Below, one piece after another: positions 7,272-14,380 of a DNA stretch of 16,388 bases. The position numbers and the translations under genes were made by a program. The notes under the pieces were generated by a model, which was given only the letters and a program-made list of their open reading frames with translations, was not told where the DNA came from and made no database searches. Within the stretch, counting starts at the first letter, position 1, and every line of letters starts with the position of its first letter. This stretch comes from DATLBY01 sp035526665. GTDB taxonomy: Bacteria > Acidobacteriota > Terriglobia > Bryobacterales > Bryobacteraceae. The stretch is from assembly GCA_035526665.1 (NCBI GenBank), contig DATLBY010000113.1, positions 1-16,388 of the forward strand. Reading direction: 5' to 3'.

Positions 7272-8501
7272 ATGCCGGTCGGCTACGAAAATCCCGAATT
7301 CGAATTGGATAGCGCATCCCGCACGATTCACGCAAAATTCCGCATCATCAACCAATCGAATGAAACCTGGCGCCGGGATCAGGGATATGCTCTCGGCTGG
7401 CAGATCTACGACCCCGAGACAGGGACCTTCATAGAAGAAGGCGAATGGACGCAGCTCCAATCGGATCTCGCTCCGGCGCAGATGGAGGATGTCGAACTGG
7501 CGCTCCAGTTGCCGCCGGAGCGAGGCCGCTATCACATCTACATCTCCCCGCTGCACGCCGGCGACGGCTGGTTCTACCAGCGGGGCGATCGTTTTTTGCT
7601 GGCGGATGCGGCCGTGGAAGCGGGAGCCGCCCGGCTTCTGGAGACCGGCATTACAACGCTGCGGTCCCTGAGGCGTCGGAATCTATGGAGGTCATGCGCC
7701 AAGGCTTTCCGCCTTCCGTTCCGCACGATTCTGGAGAACCGCGGCCTGATTCGCTCGATGGTCCGGCGGGACATTCTGGCCAGGTATCGCGGCAGCTTTG
7801 GCGATGTCCTCTGGACCGTGCTCAATCCTTTGTTATTGATGGCCACTTACTTCTTCGTATTCGGAGTGGTGATGCAATCGCGTTTCGGGGCGGACAACAG
7901 CCGAACTGGGTTCGTTTTGTATTTTCTTGCGGGCATGCTCCCGTGGCTGCCGTTCAGCGAGGCGGTGGGACGATCGCCCCACGTGATCGTGGAGCATCGC
8001 AACTTCGTGAAAAAGCTGGTATTTCCGGTGGAGACACTCCCGGTCAACCTGGTGTTCGCGGGACTGGTAACCGAGGCATTCGCAATGGCTGTATTCCTGC
8101 CGGCCTTGCTTCTGATTCGAGGCCACCTGCCACCCACGGTGCTCTGGCTGCCTGTGCTGCTGATCCCACAGATGATGTTCACGCTGGGGCTAAGCTGGTT
8201 TCTCTCGGCGCTCGGTGTGTACGTTCGGGATTTGGGGCAGGTGATGGGTTTTCTGCTGACCCTGTGGTTTTTTCTAATGCCGATCTGCTATCCGGAGACC
8301 TCCTGGCCGCACGCCGCGGCCGTAATCTTGATGAAGAATCCGTTTTATCACTTCGTGCGCGGCTACCGGGAGATTTTCCTGGAGGGCACGGCTCCGGCTG
8401 CGTCGGCAATGATCAAGCTATGGCTGCTGTCGTTCGTTGTCTTCATCGGGGGACACGCGTGGTTCCATAAATTGCGGAAAAGCTTCGCCGACGTTGTGTA
8501 G
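7272..8501 (+). CDS. ABC-2 polysaccharide export permease with N-terminal beta-sandwich domain
   Basis: The ATG at 7272, 2 nt after the upstream stop, gives a 409-residue protein. The frame extends upstream only into the methyltransferase gene. Residues about 1-115 look like a beta-sandwich: repeated short strands, NQSNETWRR, GWQIYDPETG, then LPPERGRYHIYISPL and WFYQRGDRFLL. This style resembles Wzt C-terminal and related accessory domains of polysaccharide enzymes. Residues about 160-405 are a Wzm/KpsM-type permease (ABC2_membrane family). It starts with the amphipathic RRDILARYRGSFGDVLWTVL segment and then has about six membrane helices (roughly 178-203, 213-233, 258-284, 289-316, 323-342, 381-399). 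Such permeases export lipid-linked O-antigen or capsule chains with a separate ATPase, which is not found here. It is the last + strand gene of the glycan locus and is convergent with a serine hydrolase. The permease call is strong; the N-terminal fold is inferred by eye. Confidence 0.88.
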   Translation: MPVGYENPEFELDSASRTIHAKFRIINQSNETWRRDQGYALGWQIYDPETGTFIEEGEWTQLQSDLAPAQMEDVELALQLPPERGRYHIYISPLHAGDGWFYQRGDRFLLADAAVEAGAARLLETGITTLRSLRRRNLWRSCAKAFRLPFRTILENRGLIRSMVRRDILARYRGSFGDVLWTVLNPLLLMATYFFVFGVVMQSRFGADNSRTGFVLYFLAGMLPWLPFSEAVGRSPHVIVEHRNFVKKLVFPVETLPVNLVFAGLVTEAFAMAVFLPALLLIRGHLPPTVLWLPVLLIPQMMFTLGLSWFLSALGVYVRDLGQVMGFLLTLWFFLMPICYPETSWPHAAAVILMKNPFYHFVRGYREIFLEGTAPAASAMIKLWLLSFVVFIGGHAWFHKLRKSFADVV

Positions 8502-8517
8502 TCTCGAATTAGCCCTC

Positions 8518-10098
8518 TTACTCGGAGCAGGACACGCCGGCTGGCGGGCCGGTGGGTGCGCCCAGGCGAACGCTGTCCGAATCGATTTTGCGAAAGGAGA
8601 GGTGCTGCACGACCGGCGGCTGAGTGGGCGAAAGAGTGAAGAAGACGCCAACCGTCCCTTTGCCGCAAGTCATGTTGAACTGACCGCGAAGCCAGTTTTC
8701 CGGTATGACAGGACCAGCGCTCGTGCATTCCCCAACCTCATCCTTGAGCTTTTGGATCGCGGCGCGGCGCTGGTCGACCGGCTCATCCAGGAAGAGGTTC
8801 ATGGCCGCAATCTGCTTCGCCTCCCCGTCGTCCCACGACTTCCAGAGATTCCAGATGTGATCGCGCATCCGCGAGAGCAATGGCGTAGCGGGCAGTTCGC
8901 GTTTCCGCAGCCCCCCGGTTTTCAACAAGGCATCCCAGGACTGGCTGATTGGTTCCGACGGTCCCGTATAGGTCAAATTGGCCATGGCAAAGATGCCCAC
9001 CCCGTACTCCGGTAGCCACGCCATGTGGGAACCGAAACCGGGGAGTCCGCCGCCGTGGCTGGCGATGTGTTCAAAACGGCAATCGGTGGTGATGCGCAGA
9101 CCGTAGCCGTACCCGCTTTCGGCAGCCTGCAGCGCGCCTCCGGACCGCTTCACCGTGAGGTTGGAAGGAGTCCACATATGGCTCATTTCGCGCACGGAAC
9201 TGCGGCGGACCGGGCCCGCGTCAGCATCATCGCGCGGGGGCCACGCAGAAAGGTGAAAAGCCACGTATCTGGCGAGATCGGCGGCCGTGGTGAGCAACCC
9301 ACCCATGGACCCGAAAACGCCATGCGGGAGGGGCGGTTCCTCAGCGTAGGTTCCATCCGGCAGCAGGCGATAGCCCACCGCACGGCTCCCGGCGGGAACT
9401 TGGGAGAACTCGAACGCGGTTGCGTCCATATGGAGCTTTGTCAGGATCTCACTGGCGACATACTTCTCATAAGGCACGCGGGACGCCCGGGTCACGATGC
9501 GGCCCAGCAGACCGAAGGCATAGTTGGAGTATTCGTAGCGCGTGCCGGGCGGCGTGGAAAACGGAATCCCACGGCGCAGCCAGCGCGTAAGGTCGGCGTC
9601 CGTGGCGCTCAGTTGCTGATCGCCCCAGGGATTGTCCTCAGGCAAGCCCGCGCTGTGGCTGAGGAGCTGCCGGATTCGGAGGGGCGCGGTGTCCTGTGTC
9701 GGCAACTCCATGCGCGCGAATTCGGGGAGCCACTTCGACACCAGATCATCCAGCGACAGCTTGCCCTCATCCCGCAGCTTGAGAATGGCGAGAGAGGTGA
9801 AGCTCTTCGTCATGGAAGCGATGCGAAACGCGGTATTGTCCGTGGCGGGCGCCTTGGAAGAGCGATCCCGGACGCCGGCCGATCCTACGTGCGCGAGGCG
9901 GCCGTCGATCACGACGCCCCACACCATGCCGGGAATCTTCCTGTCTGCCGCGTAACGGCGGAAGATCTGGTCGATCTCCGGCAGCGCGGATTCGAGCTTC
10001 CCGATTCTCTCAGGATCAGCAAAGCGGGGTGGTGGGTAGGCATCGCTCGCCAAGAGCACGGCAGCAGCCAAAAATCCGCACACAGGGACGAGTCGCAT
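8518..10098 (-). CDS. Exported S12-family serine hydrolase (beta-lactamase/DD-peptidase-like)
   Basis: This 526-residue protein belongs to the serine beta-lactamase-like family (PF00144, MEROPS S12), which includes class C beta-lactamases, DD-peptidases and esterases. A signal peptide covers about residues 1-19. The three active-site motifs are visible: SMTK at 95-98 with nucleophile Ser95, YSN at 190-192, and HGGG at 348-351 in place of the KTG of true beta-lactamases. The HxG form is usual in esterase and peptidase members, so resistance should not be assumed. LSHSAGLPEDNPWG near 147-159 is another family hallmark. Residues about 400-526 form an extra C-terminal region with cysteines at 458, 478 and 524. 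The gene ends 16 bp from the convergent permease gene and starts 38 bp from divergent ttcA. The natural substrate is unknown. Confidence 0.92.
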   Translation of the reverse strand: MRLVPVCGFLAAAVLLASDAYPPPRFADPERIGKLESALPEIDQIFRRYAADRKIPGMVWGVVIDGRLAHVGSAGVRDRSSKAPATDNTAFRIASMTKSFTSLAILKLRDEGKLSLDDLVSKWLPEFARMELPTQDTAPLRIRQLLSHSAGLPEDNPWGDQQLSATDADLTRWLRRGIPFSTPPGTRYEYSNYAFGLLGRIVTRASRVPYEKYVASEILTKLHMDATAFEFSQVPAGSRAVGYRLLPDGTYAEEPPLPHGVFGSMGGLLTTAADLARYVAFHLSAWPPRDDADAGPVRRSSVREMSHMWTPSNLTVKRSGGALQAAESGYGYGLRITTDCRFEHIASHGGGLPGFGSHMAWLPEYGVGIFAMANLTYTGPSEPISQSWDALLKTGGLRKRELPATPLLSRMRDHIWNLWKSWDDGEAKQIAAMNLFLDEPVDQRRAAIQKLKDEVGECTSAGPVIPENWLRGQFNMTCGKGTVGVFFTLSPTQPPVVQHLSFRKIDSDSVRLGAPTGPPAGVSCSE

Positions 10099-10123
10099 AT
10101 GAAGCAGGATGGCACATTCGCCG

Positions 10124-10134
10124 CCTATAATAGG
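10124..10134. promoter_or_regulatory. Symmetric -10 element between divergent genes
   Basis: CCTATAATAGG lies in the 38-bp gap between the serine hydrolase (-) and the ttcA-like gene (+). On the + strand it gives a perfect TATAAT at 10126-10131. On the minus strand it gives TATTAT. No good -35 box is seen on either side. On the + strand the box ends only 5 nt before the TTG start, so a transcript from it would have almost no leader. On the minus strand it lies 28 nt upstream of the hydrolase ATG. The function is inferred from position and sequence. Confidence 0.5.
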
Positions 10135-10136
10135 TT

Positions 10137-10928
10137 TTGGACCTCGAAAAGACTCTCCTGCGTAAAGTTGGCGAGGCAGTGACCCGCTTCAAGATGATCC
10201 GGCAAGGCGATCGGGTGGCGGTCGGCCTGTCAGGAGGCAAGGATTCGGTCACGCTGCTGGAAGCCCTTGTCTTACTGCGGGATCGAGCCCCGATCGACTT
10301 CACCGTCTGCGCCTTTACGGTGGAGCAAGGCAAATTTCTGCGTCCCATCGCTCCGTTTGCCGAATATCTGAAGGAACGCGGGATTGACTGGACTTACAAG
10401 CACGACGGGCCGTCGCTGCGTCTGCTGGACGAACAACCGGATCACGGGTGCGATCTGTGTAGCCGGTTCCGCCGCCGGGCGGTGTACGAGATTGCGCGCG
10501 GCCTCGGCGCCAATGTGATCGCCTTCGGCCATACCGCCGACGATTTCTGTGAGTCTTTTCTGCGGAACGCGATGTTTACCGGCCGGATCAGTGCCTTGCC
10601 GCCGATAACCTACTCCAGACAAAAGGACTTTCGACTGATTCGTCCGCTGGTGTATGTGACGGAGAATATCACTCGTGCTTATGCCGGCTCGCTGGGAGCC
10701 CCGATAATACCATGCGGCTGCTCGCAGAAAACTGGCACGGTCAGGCGTTCCTTGCGGGATATTTTCGAGGATTTGGAGAAAGACTATCCCCACCTGAAAG
10801 AAACGATGCTTTCCGCAATGGGAAACCTGAACCCGCAGAGATTGCTGGATACGAGATACCTGGACCTGGACGCCGGCGATGAGGCTGCTGAAAGCGAGAC
10901 CCTATTCCCGGTGTTAACCGAATCGTAA
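10137..10928 (+). CDS. ttcA: TtcA-like tRNA 2-thiocytidine biosynthesis enzyme
   Basis: This is a PP-loop ATPase of the TtcA/TtuA group. TtcA thiolates cytidine 32 in some tRNAs: it adenylates the base and uses a [4Fe-4S] cluster held by three cysteines. The 263-residue protein has the PP-loop SGGKDS at 32-37, CDLCSRFRR at 105-113 (Cys105 and Cys108), GHTADD at 131-136, and IIPCGCSQKTG with Cys193 and Cys195. E. coli TtcA, from memory, has PCxLCGSQ at the last site, so the CGC here is a variant. The start is a TTG. An in-frame TAG lies two codons upstream, and residues 8-22 (LRKVGEAVTRFKMIR) match the conserved family N-terminus, so a later ATG would cut off conserved sequence. It is divergent from the serine hydrolase. 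TtuA or another thiolase is the main alternative. Confidence 0.82.
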   Translation: MDLEKTLLRKVGEAVTRFKMIRQGDRVAVGLSGGKDSVTLLEALVLLRDRAPIDFTVCAFTVEQGKFLRPIAPFAEYLKERGIDWTYKHDGPSLRLLDEQPDHGCDLCSRFRRRAVYEIARGLGANVIAFGHTADDFCESFLRNAMFTGRISALPPITYSRQKDFRLIRPLVYVTENITRAYAGSLGAPIIPCGCSQKTGTVRRSLRDIFEDLEKDYPHLKETMLSAMGNLNPQRLLDTRYLDLDAGDEAAESETLFPVLTES

Positions 10929-10979
10929 CAATAATCACATTGACCGAGCTATCAACGAGTTGAGAAGATAGAACTGTTC

Positions 10980-11594
10980 ATGCGACTGCTTCCACGCGAA
11001 GAGAAGTTTTTCGAATCATTTCTAAGCCAGGCCCAACTGATTTCCCAGGCGGCCCACCTGCTGCTGGAAGGGATGCAGGCCGGGAATGGCCACATCGCAG
11101 CCGCGGCCCAGCAAATTCGGGTTCTTGAGGGGAAGGGTGATGAGATTATTCACGAGATCTACCGCCTGCTGAACTCCACCTTCATCACGCCGCTGGACCC
11201 TGAGGATCTGCACTCGCTTTCCTCCCATCTGGACGATGTGCTGGATGGAATTGAGGATGCGGCGCACCGCATCGTTTCCTATCACATCAATCCGATTCCA
11301 GAGATGATGGTTCACCTCTGCGGCCATATTGTGGCCTGCGCCAAGGCACTTGAAATGGCGTTTGAGGCGCTGAACAAAAACGAGAAGCTGCTGGAACACT
11401 GCATCGAGATCAATCGCATTGAAGAAGAGGTAGACAAGCACGTGCGCCAAGCGGTGCAGGAGCTATTTGAGAACGAGAAAGATCCGATTCAGATCATAAA
11501 ACTGAAAGAGGTTTATGAGCTGCTGGAACAGACGACGGACTATTGCGAGGACGTCGCGGATGCACTCCAAAACGTAGTCGTAAAAAACAGCTAA
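10980..11594 (+). CDS. DUF47 (PhoU-like) phosphate transport accessory protein
   Basis: This 204-residue, all-helical protein is of the DUF47 / TIGR00153 family (PF01865), distantly related to PhoU and typically encoded next to PiT transporters, whose activity it is thought to modulate. It has no signal peptide or membrane segment. Acidic clusters typical of the metal-binding PhoU fold are visible, for example EGKGDEIIHEIYRLL, LSSHLDDVLDGIEDAAHRI, INRIEEEVDKHV and LEQTTDYCEDVADAL. The ATG at 10980 follows a 51-bp gap after ttcA. That gap holds a TTGACC at 10940-10945 but no convincing -10 at proper spacing, and no clear Pho box. The gene ends 6 nt before the PiT gene, so the two form a transcription unit. 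Confidence 0.92.
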   Translation: MRLLPREEKFFESFLSQAQLISQAAHLLLEGMQAGNGHIAAAAQQIRVLEGKGDEIIHEIYRLLNSTFITPLDPEDLHSLSSHLDDVLDGIEDAAHRIVSYHINPIPEMMVHLCGHIVACAKALEMAFEALNKNEKLLEHCIEINRIEEEVDKHVRQAVQELFENEKDPIQIIKLKEVYELLEQTTDYCEDVADALQNVVVKNS

Positions 11595-11600
11595 TCCCGC

Positions 11601-12632
11601 ATGGACTCGACGCTCCTACTCGTTGTAGTCATCATCGCGGTAGCGCTCATTTTCGACTACATCAACGGTTTTCACGATGCGGCCAATTCGGTAGCAACGA
11701 TTGTCGCCACCCGCGTGCTCACACCCGGACAGGCCGTAGTCTGGGCCGCTGTCTTCAATTTTATTGCGGCGTTTGCGTTCGGCACGGGCGTAGCCAAAAC
11801 CGTCGGCAAGGGCATGGTGGACCTGGCTGTGGTCACCCCCTACGTGATTCTAGCGGGTCTGATCGGGGCGATTGTCTGGGATCTCATCACCTGGTGGATT
11901 GGCCTGCCGACCAGCTCTTCCCACGCTTTGTTGGGCGGGTATGCGGGCGCGGCGATGGCGAAAGTGGCCATCACTCCATCGCTAGGGCGGCCGTTTTATT
12001 CGGCGATTCTGCTCGACGGGTGGATCTCCACGCTGGCCTTCATCCTGATAGCACCGTTATTGGGACTATTACTCGCTTATCTGCTCATGATTCTGGTGTA
12101 CTGGATCTTCCGACGGTCCTCGCCAGCCAAAATGGACAAATACTTCCGGAAACTCCAACTGGTTTCCGCAGCCGTGTTCAGCTACTCGCACGGCACCAAT
12201 GACGCGCAGAAAACCATGGGAATCATCACCGGCGTACTGGTGACGGCCGGCTACCTGCCAGGTTTCGTCGTTCCCGTTTGGGTAATCTTTGCAGCCCATG
12301 CGGCGATCGGGCTGGGGACACTGAGCGGGGGCTGGCGCATCATCAAAACCATGGGGGGCCGCTTGACACGGTTGAAACCCCGCGGCGGATTTTGCGCGGA
12401 AACCGCCGGCGCAATTTCCATTCTGTTTTCCAGCCACCTGGGAATGCCGGTTTCGACTACGCACGTAATTGCCGGAGCCATCGCCGGTGTGGGATCCATT
12501 CAGCGCCTGAAGGCGGTGCGCTGGGGACTGGCGCGCAATATTGTGTGGGCGTGGATCCTTACCATTCCCATGGCTGCCTTGGTCGGCGCGCTTTCGCTGC
12601 TGTTCATCCGTTTGTTCACCTCCGCCGTTTGA
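11601..12632 (+). CDS. pit: PiT-family inorganic phosphate transporter
   Basis: This is a low-affinity inner-membrane phosphate (metal-phosphate) symporter of the PiT/PHO4 family (PF01384), 343 residues with about ten hydrophobic segments. The internal duplication typical of the family is clear. The first half has GFHDAANSVATIVATRVL at 23-40 and GLPTSSSHALLGG at 101-113. The second half has YSHGTNDAQKTMGIITG at 195-211 and GMPVSTTHVIAGAIAG at 281-296. The aspartate-asparagine phosphate-site motifs are intact. It is shorter than E. coli PitA (about 500 residues) but normal for the short bacterial/archaeal type that pairs with a DUF47 protein. The ATG is 6 nt after that partner's stop. Confidence 0.95.
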   Translation: MDSTLLLVVVIIAVALIFDYINGFHDAANSVATIVATRVLTPGQAVVWAAVFNFIAAFAFGTGVAKTVGKGMVDLAVVTPYVILAGLIGAIVWDLITWWIGLPTSSSHALLGGYAGAAMAKVAITPSLGRPFYSAILLDGWISTLAFILIAPLLGLLLAYLLMILVYWIFRRSSPAKMDKYFRKLQLVSAAVFSYSHGTNDAQKTMGIITGVLVTAGYLPGFVVPVWVIFAAHAAIGLGTLSGGWRIIKTMGGRLTRLKPRGGFCAETAGAISILFSSHLGMPVSTTHVIAGAIAGVGSIQRLKAVRWGLARNIVWAWILTIPMAALVGALSLLFIRLFTSAV

Positions 12633-12677
12633 TCTGATTTTGCGATAGACTGGAGGAACTCCGAAAGGCAGGTTTTT

Positions 12678-13709
12678 ATGTACTCACCCACTCGTCGCAC
12701 GTTTGTAACCGGGCTGGCAGCCCCCCTGATTCTGGGCGCCTCCGATAAGGCTGGATCGAAGAACCCCATTTTAGGCGAAGGCGCTCACAAGTATGAGGCC
12801 ATTCACGATTGGGGGGAACTCCCCGCGAATATCAAGTACGGCAACACGCATGGCGTGGTGGAGGATTCGCACGGCAATATCTACGTTCATCACACGGTGA
12901 ACGCCGGTAGCGAAAGTAGCGACTCCATGGTGGTCTTCGATCCGAAGGGCAAGTTTGTGAAGTCCTGGGGAAAAGAGTTCCGCGGCGGCGCCCACGGGCT
13001 GCACATCCGCAAAGAGGGGAAAGAGGACTTTCTCTACCTTTGCGACACCAAGCGCGCTGTAGTCGTGAAAACCAACCTGAATGGCGAAGAGGTTTTCTCC
13101 ATTGGATATCCGAAACAATCGGAGCAGTATAAGCCAGGCGAGGACGGCAAGCCACGCAAGTATAGTCCGACAAATCTCGCCATCGGGCCCAACGGCGATA
13201 TCTACGTCGGAGATGGTTACGGATCCAGCTACGTCAATCAGTACAACAGCAAGGGCGAGTATATCCGCACTTTCGGTGGACCGGGTAAAGAGGCCGGGCA
13301 GTTGCTGTGCCCGCATGGAATTACACTGGATTCGCGCGGAAAGACTCCCACGCTGGTGGTCGCCGACCGCACCAATCGCCGACTACAGCGATTCACGCTC
13401 GACGGCAAGCACATCGACTTCGTCAACGGAGTGAACGCTCCCTGCCACTTCGGCTTTTTCAAGAATGGCGACATGGTGATTCCCGATCTGGAAGCGCGGG
13501 TCACGTTGATGGATAAAAATAATAAGGTGATCACTCACCTGGGTGAGGATGACAATAAAACAGCCCGCCCACGCCGCACCCAGGCGCGCGAGGCCTTCGT
13601 GCCGGGCAAGTTCATCTGCCCGCATGGCGCCTGCTTCGATCATGCCGGCAATATTTTTGTCGTGGAGTGGGTTGAGGTAGGACGAGTTACCAAGCTGCGG
13701 AAGGTCTGA
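12678..13709 (+). CDS. Tat-exported six-bladed NHL-type beta-propeller protein
   Basis: This 343-residue protein starts with a twin-arginine signal (PTRRTFVTGLAAPLILGA, Arg6-Arg7), so export in folded form is likely. The rest is built from NHL-like blades, for example LAIGPNGDIYVGDGYGSSYV and ITLDSRGKTPTLVVADRTNR. Six blades can be counted from the repeated turn before the outward strand. At the equivalent position stand His58, His106, Asn166, His213, His257 and His316, mostly as HG dipeptides. This resembles the peptidyl-alpha-hydroxyglycine alpha-amidating lyase (PAL) type of propeller, whose metal is held by histidines from alternate blades. Enzymatic activity here is inference. An AGG before a T-run (12670-12672) may serve as ribosome binding site. 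The gene lies 45 bp after pit and ends at a strong GC hairpin. A plain ligand-binding NHL protein is the alternative. Confidence 0.82.
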   Translation: MYSPTRRTFVTGLAAPLILGASDKAGSKNPILGEGAHKYEAIHDWGELPANIKYGNTHGVVEDSHGNIYVHHTVNAGSESSDSMVVFDPKGKFVKSWGKEFRGGAHGLHIRKEGKEDFLYLCDTKRAVVVKTNLNGEEVFSIGYPKQSEQYKPGEDGKPRKYSPTNLAIGPNGDIYVGDGYGSSYVNQYNSKGEYIRTFGGPGKEAGQLLCPHGITLDSRGKTPTLVVADRTNRRLQRFTLDGKHIDFVNGVNAPCHFGFFKNGDMVIPDLEARVTLMDKNNKVITHLGEDDNKTARPRRTQAREAFVPGKFICPHGACFDHAGNIFVVEWVEVGRVTKLRKV

Positions 13710-13738
13710 CGGAGGGGCGGGGTTCCCCCCGCCCTCCG
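13710..13738. terminator. GC-rich hairpin terminator between convergent genes
   Basis: CGGAGGGGCGGGG at 13710-13722 pairs with CCCCGCCCTCCG at 13727-13738. The stem is about 12 bp with one bulged G and a loop of about 4 nt. It begins right after the propeller gene's TGA and ends 11 bp from the clpP stop. On the + strand it is followed by an AT-rich tract (TTTAAATTTTA), not a clean T-run. It probably ends transcription from both sides. Confidence 0.7.
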
Positions 13739-13749
13739 ACATTTAAATT

Positions 13750-14355
13750 TTACTTCTTTGCCACGGGCTGCAATTCCCGGCTGCTGATGATGCGGTCGAT
13801 CATCCCGTACTCCAACGCCTGATCCGGCTCCATGATGTAATCGCGATCCACGTCGCGCGCGACCTTTTCCACCGGCTGACCTGTGCAATTAGCGAGAATC
13901 TCATTCAGAGTCTGGCGCATGCGCAGAATCTCCTTCGCATAAATATCGATATCGGCGGCCTGCCCGGCGAGCCCGCTCATGGATGGCTGGTGAATGAGAA
14001 TGCGCGAATGCGGAAGGCTGTAGCGCTTCCCTTTGCTGCCGGCCGCGAGCAAGACCGCGCCCATGGACGCGGCCTGTCCCACGCAGTAGGTGACGATGTC
14101 GGGCTCGACGAGGCGCATCGTGTCGAGAATCGCCAAACCGGCCGTAATCGATCCGCCCGGCGAATTAATATAGAGCGAAATATCCTTTTCTGGATCCTCG
14201 GCGGCCAGGAACAGCATCTGGGCGATCACCAGGTTAGCGACATTATCGTCGATGGGAGTGCCCAGGAAAATAATATTTTCTTTGAGCAGGCGGGAATAGA
14301 TATCGAACGCGCGTTCACCCCGCGAAGTCTGCTCTACCACCATTGGCACCAGCAT
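13750..14355 (-). CDS. clpP: ATP-dependent Clp protease proteolytic subunit
   Basis: ClpP forms a barrel of two heptameric rings that degrades proteins fed in by ClpX, ClpA or ClpC. The 201-residue protein starts MLVPMVVEQTSRGERAFDIY, the usual mature-type N-terminus. The frame runs 45 codons further upstream, but that stretch matches nothing in the family and would cross the promoter region. The catalytic triad is intact: Ser97 in GQAASMGA, His122 in RILIHQP, and Asp172 in DVDRDYIM. The handle region SMSGLAGQAADIDIYAKEI is typical apart from one extra residue compared with E. coli. A GGAGG at 14370-14374 on the complement lies 14 nt ahead of the ATG, which is rather far. No tig, clpX or lon is adjacent. 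Confidence 0.96.
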   Translation of the reverse strand: MLVPMVVEQTSRGERAFDIYSRLLKENIIFLGTPIDDNVANLVIAQMLFLAAEDPEKDISLYINSPGGSITAGLAILDTMRLVEPDIVTYCVGQAASMGAVLLAAGSKGKRYSLPHSRILIHQPSMSGLAGQAADIDIYAKEILRMRQTLNEILANCTGQPVEKVARDVDRDYIMEPDQALEYGMIDRIISSRELQPVAKK

Positions 14356-14380
14356 TGAGTTTTGTAGTTCCTCCAAAAAC

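Noticed and set aside
7445..8470. A 341-codon + strand frame within the permease gene
   Set aside because: It overlaps the permease in another frame. The permease frame shows the membrane helices and family motifs; this one shows low-complexity Gly/Ala/Arg sequence.
9046..9820. Serine hydrolase as an antibiotic-resistance beta-lactamase
   Set aside because: The SxxK and YxN motifs are present, but the third motif is HGGG, not KTG. The form with a long C-terminal extension is typical of esterase/peptidase-like S12 proteins.
9025..10182. A 385-codon + strand frame opposite the serine hydrolase
   Set aside because: The minus-strand hydrolase carries all S12 motifs. The opposite frame has no recognisable domain and arises from GC-rich codon bias.
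12652..12662. GGAGGAACTCC as a regulatory hairpin or terminator after pit
   Set aside because: The stem is only 4 bp with a 3-nt loop and no T-run follows. It is too weak to call.
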